From Cellvibrionaceae bacterium (GTDB lineage: Bacteria > Pseudomonadota > Gammaproteobacteria > Pseudomonadales > Cellvibrionaceae): a stretch of DNA of 9,477 nt. Under the pieces are notes generated by a model. It was not told the origin of the DNA and ran no database searches. It saw nothing but the letters and a program-made list of their open reading frames with translations. Position 1 is the first letter of the stretch. Each line of letters opens with the position of its first letter. The position numbers and the translations under genes are program-made. Shown piece after piece: positions 1 to 4,969 of the stretch. The stretch covers positions 1 to 9,477 of the forward strand of contig JAOXRV010000616.1 of NCBI GenBank assembly GCA_025800435.1, read 5' to 3'.

Positions 1-1
1 C

Positions 2-634
2 CCGGTGCGCATGCACAAGGGCATTATGATGGAAGAGGTGCGGGTGTTTGGTCGCTCGGGCCACTCCTCTAACCCAGCCCTGGGCGATAACGCCATGGAG
101 ACCATGCACGAGGTCATGGGCAGCCTGTTAGCACTGCGCGGCGAGCTGCAGCAAAAATACCAAAGCCCCGGCTTTGCGGTGCCCACCCCCACCTTAAACT
201 TTGGCTGTATTCACGGTGGCGACAACCCCAACCGCATCTGCGCCGACTGCGCCATGCAGTTTGATCTGCGCGCGATACCGGGCATGAGCAACCAAGAAAT
301 GCGCAGCCAAATACGCGCCCGCCTGCAGGCGATAGCCAAGCGCCGTGAAACCAAAATTGAACTGCACACCCTATTCGGTGGAGTAGACCCGTTTGAGCAG
401 GGCGCCGACAGCAATTTGGTGCAAGCCGCTGAGCAGCTGTGCAAGCGCCCCAGCGAGGCGGTGGCGTTTGCCACCGAGGCACCGTTTTTACAAAACCTGG
501 GGATTGAAACCCTGGTACTGGGGCCGGGCAGTATCGACCAGGCCCACCAACCCAATGAGTTTATCGCCCACGATCAAATCGAACCGGCCATCGATATCAT
601 CAGCGGCCTGATTAAACGCTTCTGTCTGGCGTGA
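2..634 (+). CDS. argE: Acetylornithine deacetylase, C-terminal part (5' end outside window)
   Basis: ArgE removes the acetyl group from N2-acetylornithine to give ornithine in cytoplasmic arginine synthesis (M20 zinc peptidase family). The open frame runs in from the window edge, so about 210 residues are seen, roughly the last 55% of a family of about 380 aa. Visible are the lid/dimerisation domain, with the family-typical SGHSS and IHGGDxxNRIC segments, then the C-terminal catalytic part with TEAPF, LGPGSIDQAHQPNE and an ending like that of E. coli ArgE. The His in QAHQP (codon at 545) corresponds to the C-terminal metal-ligand His of the family; the other ligands lie upstream, outside the window. 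argA follows after a 67-nt gap on the same strand, so the pair is likely co-transcribed or co-regulated. Identification is by remembered similarity to E. coli ArgE. The in-frame GTG at 5 and ATG at 11 are internal codons, not starts. Confidence 0.94.
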   Translation, partial: PVRMHKGIMMEEVRVFGRSGHSSNPALGDNAMETMHEVMGSLLALRGELQQKYQSPGFAVPTPTLNFGCIHGGDNPNRICADCAMQFDLRAIPGMSNQEMRSQIRARLQAIAKRRETKIELHTLFGGVDPFEQGADSNLVQAAEQLCKRPSEAVAFATEAPFLQNLGIETLVLGPGSIDQAHQPNEFIAHDQIEPAIDIISGLIKRFCLA

Positions 635-649
635 TCTGCACACCTACCA

Positions 650-655
650 TATACT
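650..655 (+). promoter_or_regulatory. Possible -10 element before argA
   Basis: TATACT (5 of 6 to TATAAT) lies in the short argE-argA gap, 46 nt before the chosen argA start. No convincing -35 is found at 16-18 bp upstream (the best is CTGGCG at 626-631), so argA could equally be transcribed from the argE promoter. No ArgR-type box was recognised here. Confidence 0.2.
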
Positions 656-701
656 CAAGCCCTAGGTCCCCAGCCGGGTGGCCCTTGGCGAGTGCAAGAG
701 C

Positions 702-2015
702 GTGAACAATTTAGACTACGTTAAATGGTTTCGGGATACCTCCCCTTATATACAATCACACCAGGGTAAAACTTTTGTTTTAATGCTGCCCGGTGCGGCC
801 ATTGCCGACGATAATTTTATTAATATTATTGGCGATATCAATCTGCTCAGCAGCTTGGGTATTCGCCTGGTCTTGGTGTACGGTGCCCGTCCCCAAATTG
901 AAGCGCGCTTTGCCGCCGCCGGTATCGATAGCCACCTGCACAAAGGCAAGCGGGTGACCGACGCCCAGAGCATGAATCTGGTGTGCGAGTCGGTCGGCGC
1001 CCTGCGCAACCAGATTGAGGCCGCCTTTTTTAGCCGCCACCTAAATGCCCCCAAAGAGGTGCAGGCCGCGCCTTTAATTAGCGGTAATTTTGTCACCGCC
1101 ATGCCCTACGGGGTAATCGACGGGGTCGATTTGCAACACACCGGTAAGGTGCGGCGGGTAGCCAGCCAGTCTATCGCGGGCCTGTTGGATCAAAAACAAT
1201 TGGTATTGCTGCCACCCCTGGGCTATTCCCCCACCGGCGAGACCTTTAACCTGTCTTACGCCGAACTGGCCACCCGGGTCGCCATCGATTTAAAAGCCGA
1301 TAAGCTAATCGCCTTTTGCTCCGAAGATGGCGCCTACAATGCTAAGGGCAAGCTCTACCGCGAGCTAACCCTGCTGGAGTGCCAGGCCACCCTCGGCAGC
1401 GATGGCGATCTCAGCGACCACCGCCTGGCCCTAGAGGCCTGCTACAAAGCCTGCGAGCAGGGTGTGGCCCGGGCCCATATGCTCAACTACAGCGATGACG
1501 GCGCCCTGCTTAAAGAGCTGTTTAGCCGCGACGGCGCCGGCACCATGGTACACCGGGATAGTTACGAGCTAATCCGCCGGGCGCGGATTAGCGATGTGGG
1601 CGGCATTTTAGATTTAATTCAGCCGCTGGAGCGCCAAGGCATCTTGGTGCGGCGCTCGCGCGAACGGCTGGAAATGGAAGTAGAGCACTTTACGGTAATG
1701 GAAAAAGACGGTGCGATTATCGCCTGCGCCGCGCTCTACCCGTTTAACTCGGCCAACTCGGGCGAGCTGGCCTGTGTGGTCACCGCCGCCGAATACCAAG
1801 GTGGTGGTCGCGCCGCCAAACTTCTCAAACACATTGAGCGCCAGGCCAAAAAGCTGGGCTTTGAGCAGCTATTTACCCTTACCACCCAAACCGCCCACTG
1901 GTTTATCGAACAGGGCTTTGAGCTGGCCAATGTGGCTATCCTGCCCGACGAGAAGCAGTCGTTTTACAACTACCAGCGCAACAGCAAGGTATTTGTTAAA
2001 AAAATCGCCAATTAG
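702..2015 (+). CDS. argA: N-acetylglutamate synthase (amino-acid N-acetyltransferase)
   Basis: ArgA transfers acetyl from acetyl-CoA to glutamate, the first step of arginine synthesis, in the cytoplasm; classical ArgA is feedback-inhibited by arginine. The protein has the two-domain layout of the family: an amino-acid-kinase-like domain (about residues 15-270, with GKTFVLML, VYGARPQI near 61 and a GETFNL segment) and a C-terminal GNAT domain (about 290-437, with ILVRRSRERLEMEVEHF, an acetyl-CoA loop EYQGGGRA near 364 and the terminal YNYQRNSKV). It is colinear with E. coli ArgA (443 aa) along its whole length. I choose the GTG at 702 (437 aa), because it gives almost the same distance to the PYIQSHQGKTF segment as in E. 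coli. An in-frame GTG at 678 would add eight residues and has no better ribosome site; only a weak purine stretch (AAGAG) precedes 702. Its place after argE supports the assignment. Confidence 0.96.
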   Translation: MNNLDYVKWFRDTSPYIQSHQGKTFVLMLPGAAIADDNFINIIGDINLLSSLGIRLVLVYGARPQIEARFAAAGIDSHLHKGKRVTDAQSMNLVCESVGALRNQIEAAFFSRHLNAPKEVQAAPLISGNFVTAMPYGVIDGVDLQHTGKVRRVASQSIAGLLDQKQLVLLPPLGYSPTGETFNLSYAELATRVAIDLKADKLIAFCSEDGAYNAKGKLYRELTLLECQATLGSDGDLSDHRLALEACYKACEQGVARAHMLNYSDDGALLKELFSRDGAGTMVHRDSYELIRRARISDVGGILDLIQPLERQGILVRRSRERLEMEVEHFTVMEKDGAIIACAALYPFNSANSGELACVVTAAEYQGGGRAAKLLKHIERQAKKLGFEQLFTLTTQTAHWFIEQGFELANVAILPDEKQSFYNYQRNSKVFVKKIAN

Positions 2016-2024
2016 CGCGATTTT
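2001..2024 (+). terminator. Hairpin at the end of argA, possible weak terminator
   Basis: An 8-bp perfect inverted repeat, AAAATCGC (2001-2008) and GCGATTTT (2017-2024), spans the argA stop codon with an 8-nt loop. The stem is AT-rich and the T run is part of the stem, so it is not a strong intrinsic terminator. A second small GC hairpin (GCCCG 2026-2030, CGGGC 2034-2038) follows at once. Together they may slow or end transcription before the next gene. Confidence 0.35.
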
Positions 2025-2103
2025 CGCCCGAGACGGGCCCGAATCCACAGTGGATCGCAGCCCGACTTTGCGCTTGATCAAAGTTTGACTTAATCCATGC
2101 TGA

Positions 2104-2144
2104 ATTCTAAGTATTTGATAGTAGACTTACGCCCCACTTAGAAT
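2104..2144 (+). promoter_or_regulatory. Promoter embedded in a 9-bp inverted repeat (operator candidate)
   Basis: TTGATA (2115-2120, 5/6 to the -35 consensus), an 18-bp spacer and TAGAAT (2139-2144, 5/6 to the -10 consensus) form a good sigma70-type promoter. It predicts a start near 2151, just before the ribosome site of the diiron gene. The same stretch is bounded by a perfect 9-bp inverted repeat, ATTCTAAGT (2104-2112) and ACTTAGAAT (2136-2144). The right arm covers the -10 element and the -35 lies between the arms, an arrangement typical of a repressor or activator operator. No known regulator consensus was recognised. Confidence 0.5.
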
Positions 2145-2168
2145 GACAGGCCCAAAGAGGCGCAAGTG

Positions 2169-2969
2169 ATGAATATCTCTAGTAAAACCGCAACGGTGTT
2201 ATACCGCAAAAACGGCCACAGCTGTATTGTGTTTTCGGATCTGGTCGAGGGCGAAGGGGTTCAGGCCAATCAGTTTTTGATTATCGATGAGAGTCACACC
2301 GGTATTATCGACCCGGGTGGCGATTTAACCTATACCCCGCTGTCGATTGAAATCAGCAAACATGTCAATCTCCAAGACTTGGACTATATTTTTGCCTCCC
2401 ACCAGGACCCGGATATTATCGCCTCGCTGCCGCGCTGGATGCTGCACAGTGATTGCAAGGTGGTAACGCCGGCCCAGTGGTCGCGGTTTTTGCCCCATTT
2501 AGCCTCAAGCTTTGTCACCGACAAGCTCAAGCATGTAATGAACGAGCGCATTATTGCAGTACCCGATAAGGGCATGAAGATTCCCTTTGGCCGCAGCCAT
2601 ATCATCGCCCTGCCCGCCCATTTTTTGCATTCGGTTGGCAATATCAACTTTTACGACCCGGTCAGTAAAATTCTATTTTCTGGCGATATGGGCGCCTCTA
2701 TGGTAGACGAAAACCCCGAAGCCCCAGTGGAAGACTTTGCCGCTCATATTCCGTTAATGGAGGGTTTCCACCAGCGCTATATGACCTGCAATAAGGCCTG
2801 CCGCCTGTGGGCCAAGATGGTCAGCCAGCTGGATGTACAAATGATTATTCCCCAGCACGGCCGCCCCTTTATCGGCCGCACCATGATTGCTCACTTCCTC
2901 AAGTGGATTGCCAATCTAGAGTGTGGGGTAGACCTGCTGAGCGAGAGCGACTACCAGATTATTGAGTAG
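2169..2969 (+). CDS. Stand-alone diiron metallo-beta-lactamase-fold protein (ODP / flavodiiron-core type)
   Basis: The 266-aa cytoplasmic protein has the metallo-beta-lactamase fold of flavodiiron proteins without the flavodoxin domain, as in the ODP (oxygen-binding diiron protein) group. The diiron ligand pattern is complete: H78-x-D80-x-D82 in SHQDPDI, H154 in HFLHSVGN, D173 in FSGDMGA and H230 in PQHGRPF. The 19-residue spacing from H154 to D173 equals that in flavodiiron enzymes. D80 stands where flavodiiron reductases have Glu, and I83 follows where many MBL enzymes have His. Known ODPs bind O2 or peroxide at iron and act as sensors, so an oxygen/redox sensing or scavenging role is inferred; a zinc hydrolase is less likely given the motif. 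The ATG at 2169 is chosen over GTG at 2166 because AAAGAGG (2154-2160) is 8 nt away. It has its own promoter and precedes selU by 58 nt. Confidence 0.85.
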   Translation: MNISSKTATVLYRKNGHSCIVFSDLVEGEGVQANQFLIIDESHTGIIDPGGDLTYTPLSIEISKHVNLQDLDYIFASHQDPDIIASLPRWMLHSDCKVVTPAQWSRFLPHLASSFVTDKLKHVMNERIIAVPDKGMKIPFGRSHIIALPAHFLHSVGNINFYDPVSKILFSGDMGASMVDENPEAPVEDFAAHIPLMEGFHQRYMTCNKACRLWAKMVSQLDVQMIIPQHGRPFIGRTMIAHFLKWIANLECGVDLLSESDYQIIE

Positions 2970-2994
2970 CCGCCCCGGCGCCAAATATTGGCTT

Positions 2995-3003
2995 TGTTAC
3001 AAT
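2995..3003 (+). promoter_or_regulatory. Extended -10 promoter candidate before selU
   Basis: TGTTACAAT fits the extended -10 pattern TGnTATAAT with one mismatch and predicts a start near 3010, 18 nt before the selU ATG. The region 17 bp upstream is GC-rich with no -35 match, which extended -10 promoters tolerate. selU could alternatively be read through from the diiron gene. Confidence 0.35.
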
Positions 3004-3027
3004 GAACCTTTTGCCAGCGGCCCAACT

Positions 3028-4071
3028 ATGCGCAGCAGCGACTACCGCCAACTGTTTTTACAAGACACGCCCCTGCTCGATGTGCGCGCGCCGGTGGAGT
3101 TTACACAGGGCCACTTTCCCCGCAGCCACAACCGCCCGCTACTGGATGACCAGCAGCGCCAGCAGATCGGCCTGCGCTACAAACAGCAGGGCCAGGATGC
3201 GGCCATTGAACTGGGCTGGCAGCTGGCCACCGATGCAATACAGACGGCCCGGCTTAAGGCCTGGGGCGAGTTCTGCCAGCACCACCCCAATGCCCTGCTG
3301 TATTGCTTTCGCGGCGGCTTGCGCTCCCAGCTGAGCCAGCAATTGCTGGCCAAAGCCGGTATCGACATCCCCATTGTCGAGGGTGGCTACAAGGCCATGC
3401 GCCGCTTTTTACTGGAGCAACTGCAGCGAGCCTGTGCCAGCGCTGCCCTGATCATTATTGCCGGCCCCACCGGCAGCGGCAAAACCAAAGCCATACAAGC
3501 CATCGACCGCGCCATCGACCTAGAGCACAGAGCCTGCCACCGGGGCTCGGTATTTGGCGCCACCGCACAGCCCCAGCCCGCGCAAATTAGCTTTGAAAAC
3601 CAAATCAGTGTGGACTGGCTTAAGCTGGGCACACAGGCCCCGGTATTTATGGAAGACGAAGGCCGCCTTATTGGCCGCCTGGCGCTACCCCAGGAGCTGC
3701 AAACCGCAATGGCCCAGGCCCCTATGGTGGTGGTGCAAGAGCCACTGGAGCAGCGGGTAGAGTGGGTGCTGCAAGATTATGTCGACCCGGCACTGGGAGG
3801 CGCCCAGCACGCCGCTTTTGCCGCCGCCATCCAGGCTAGCTTGGGGCGTATTAAAAAACGCCTGGGCGGTCTGCGCCACCGAGAGCTGGCAGCCCAGTTT
3901 GAGCATGCCTGCCAAGGCGGCGAAAGGGATAAGTTTCGTAAGCCGGTAGCCTGTTTGCTGCGCGACTACTACGACCCCATGTATAATTATCAATTGTGCC
4001 AACGCCGTGGACAGCGATTGTTCCAGGGCCCACTGGGCGCCGTGATTGAGTACTGTAAGGACAAAAAATGA
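3028..4071 (+). CDS. mnmH: tRNA 2-selenouridine synthase (SelU / MnmH)
   Basis: MnmH uses selenophosphate to convert 2-thiouridine at the wobble position of certain tRNAs to 2-selenouridine, by way of a geranylated intermediate. The 347-aa product has the family's two domains: an N-terminal rhodanese domain (about 1-130, starting LLDVRAPVEF) with catalytic Cys93 in YCFRGGLRS, and a C-terminal P-loop domain with Walker A GPTGSGKT (146-153), then HRGSVFG, FEN, MEDEGRLIG, a KKRLGG segment and YYDPMYNYQL near the end. It aligns along its length with E. coli YbbB (364 aa). The ATG at 3028 gives MRSSDYR, matching the E. coli DYR start region. A TTG at 2962, overlapping the preceding stop codon, would add 22 residues without family support. 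The ribosome site before 3028 is weak. It overlaps the next gene by ATGA and lies about 0.9 kb upstream of selD, which makes its selenium donor. Confidence 0.96.
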   Translation: MRSSDYRQLFLQDTPLLDVRAPVEFTQGHFPRSHNRPLLDDQQRQQIGLRYKQQGQDAAIELGWQLATDAIQTARLKAWGEFCQHHPNALLYCFRGGLRSQLSQQLLAKAGIDIPIVEGGYKAMRRFLLEQLQRACASAALIIIAGPTGSGKTKAIQAIDRAIDLEHRACHRGSVFGATAQPQPAQISFENQISVDWLKLGTQAPVFMEDEGRLIGRLALPQELQTAMAQAPMVVVQEPLEQRVEWVLQDYVDPALGGAQHAAFAAAIQASLGRIKKRLGGLRHRELAAQFEHACQGGERDKFRKPVACLLRDYYDPMYNYQLCQRRGQRLFQGPLGAVIEYCKDKK

Positions 4072-4436
4072 GCGTTATTCGTTGGATCTTAGGCAAGCTA
4101 ATTTTGGGCCTAAATTTTATATTTCGCCCCACCCAGCGCAAGCTTAACCCTGAGCAAAAAGCCGCCCAGCAAGAGGCCGCCAAGGGCCTGGCCCTATACC
4201 AGTTTGCCGCCTGCCCGTTTTGCGTAAAAGTGCGGCGCGAACTGCACCGGCTAAACCTGGAGCTGCCCCTGCGCGATGCCAAAGGCTCCGATTTGTACCG
4301 GGGCGAGCTGGAGCAGGGCGGCGGCCGCATCAAAGTACCCTGCCTGCGCATCGATGACAATGGCCAAACCAAATGGCTGTACGAGTCCAACGACATTATC
4401 ACCTACCTGCGCCACCGCTTCGCTACTGAACAATAA
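4068..4436 (+). CDS. Glutaredoxin-like / GST N-terminal-domain protein with hydrophobic N-terminus
   Basis: This 122-aa protein has a thioredoxin-fold glutaredoxin domain from about residue 40: a CPFC active site at 49-52 (the same CPxC type as classical glutaredoxins), a KVPCL cis-proline segment at 89-93, and the YESNDIITYL helix typical of GSH-binding GST N-terminal domains. Residues 1-19 (VIRWILGKLILGLNFIF region) are hydrophobic with a few basic residues, so the protein may be held at the inner face of the membrane. It is predicted to reduce disulfides or glutathione-mixed disulfides. The start codon overlaps the selU stop (ATGA), implying translational coupling; a role in supplying thiols or reducing selenium species for SelU is inferred from position only. 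A weakly active GST is the alternative. The exact partner cannot be told. Confidence 0.85.
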   Translation: MSVIRWILGKLILGLNFIFRPTQRKLNPEQKAAQQEAAKGLALYQFAACPFCVKVRRELHRLNLELPLRDAKGSDLYRGELEQGGGRIKVPCLRIDDNGQTKWLYESNDIITYLRHRFATEQ

Positions 4437-4495
4437 CTAAGCGGGCCATTTATGCACCCCACAGTTGCGCTGCATCAAACCCAACACCGAATTAA

Positions 4496-4511
4496 TGTGA
4501 TGATTATCACG
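4496..4511 (+). promoter_or_regulatory. CRP/FNR-family binding site candidate
   Basis: TGTGA-TGATTA-TCACG matches the CRP consensus TGTGA-N6-TCACA at nine of ten fixed bases. Read as GTGAT-N4-ATCAC it also matches the FNR pattern TTGAT-N4-ATCAA at eight of ten. The dyad is centred at 4503.5. With the -10 element at 4533-4538 the predicted transcription start is near 4545, placing the centre at -41.5, the classical class II activator position. Whether CRP/Vfr, FNR/Anr or another family member binds cannot be decided from sequence. Confidence 0.55.
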
Positions 4512-4529
4512 ACAAACGACTGCCTTGCA

Positions 4530-4538
4530 TGGTGTAAT
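4530..4538 (+). promoter_or_regulatory. Extended -10 element of activator-dependent promoter
   Basis: TGGTGTAAT carries the TGn extension and a TGTAAT hexamer (4533-4538, 4/6 to TATAAT). There is no good -35 hexamer at the right distance (4510-4515 is CGACAA), as expected where a class II activator replaces it. The predicted start near 4545 gives a leader of about 29 nt before the gene at 4574. Confidence 0.45.
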
Positions 4539-4573
4539 CGCCACTCACATTTGCCTGATCCGACGAGGGCCAT

Positions 4574-4900
4574 ATGGGCAGTTACGACAGCAGTTGGGAC
4601 ATTCAGGAAAAGGAACTTGAGATTACGCCACAGCAGGAAGCTCACTACCCCATGTTGGTGCGCATGCGCCAAGATTTTGATTTTAAAATTGTGCAACTGA
4701 CACAATCGAGCTTCTACCTACGCACCCGCTCCTACCTAGGCGACCCCGAGCAGGAAGTAAGCCCAGTGGTAGAAAGCCTAGAGGCCCTGGAGCTGCACGT
4801 CGGCAACAATATGGTCGATATTCTATACAACTACCTGTTTGAAATTCCCGGCGAACAAGTCCCGAGCTCGGATTCCCCCGACGTGCAGGCACTGGCATAG
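4574..4900 (+). CDS. Hypothetical protein, 108 aa, acidic, unrecognised
   Basis: I do not recognise this family. The product is a soluble, acidic 108-aa protein with no signal peptide, membrane segment, Cys or His cluster; it has no cysteine at all. Residues about 12-55 carry many charged and aromatic positions (EKELEITPQQE, MRQDFDFKIV, SSFYLRTRSYLGD), and 65-92 look helical (VESLEALELHVGNNMVDILYNYLFEI), followed by a loose Ser/Pro/Asp tail. Start: ATG at 4574 with GAGGG 4 nt upstream (4565-4569). Codon use resembles the neighbouring genes and the frame is open throughout. Upstream lies a class II CRP/FNR-like promoter, so the gene is probably expressed as its own unit under a global regulator, although it sits between the selU-glutaredoxin pair and selD. 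A selenium-related role is only suggested by position. Confidence 0.75.
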   Translation: MGSYDSSWDIQEKELEITPQQEAHYPMLVRMRQDFDFKIVQLTQSSFYLRTRSYLGDPEQEVSPVVESLEALELHVGNNMVDILYNYLFEIPGEQVPSSDSPDVQALA

Positions 4901-4922
4901 GCACTAAGACTCGCTGATTTGT

Positions 4923-4964
4923 TTATCACTGGCCTATAATGGCTGCATTAGCGGCTGGTGATAA
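4923..4964 (+). promoter_or_regulatory. selD promoter (-10 TATAAT) flanked by an imperfect dyad
   Basis: A perfect TATAAT at 4935-4940 predicts a start near 4947 and a leader of about 23 nt before the selD ATG. The -35 is poor (best CTGATT at 4914-4919, 15-bp spacer), so an activator may be needed. Arms TTATCACTGGCC (4923-4934) and GGCTGGTGATAA (4953-4964) form an inverted repeat pairing at 10 of 12 positions, with the outer seven exact, and enclose the -10 and start site. TTATCAC also forms part of the CRP/FNR-like site at 4504-4510. Confidence 0.45.
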
Positions 4965-4969
4965 TTCCT

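Noticed and set aside
2065..2084. Small hairpin ACTTTG / CAAAGT as a terminator
   Set aside because: The stem is only 6 bp with an 8-nt loop, AT-rich, and followed by TTGACTT instead of a T run; probably chance or part of regulatory DNA.
2096..2120. ArgR box near the TGAATTC at 2100
   Set aside because: Only one half-site fits the ARG-box pattern and it lies downstream of argA, before an unrelated gene.
2962..3027. TTG start of selU overlapping the diiron gene's stop codon
   Set aside because: The added 22 residues have no counterpart in E. coli YbbB; the ATG at 3028 fits the family start.
3851..4402. 183-aa minus-strand open frame across the end of selU and the glutaredoxin-like gene
   Set aside because: It overlaps two well-supported plus-strand genes, its translation is Arg/Ser/Pro-rich like a shadow of GC-rich coding DNA, and it shows no family motif.
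4452..4700. 82-aa plus-strand frame overlapping the start of the 108-aa gene
   Set aside because: It runs through the CRP/FNR-like promoter, lacks a ribosome site and overlaps the better-supported frame at 4574.
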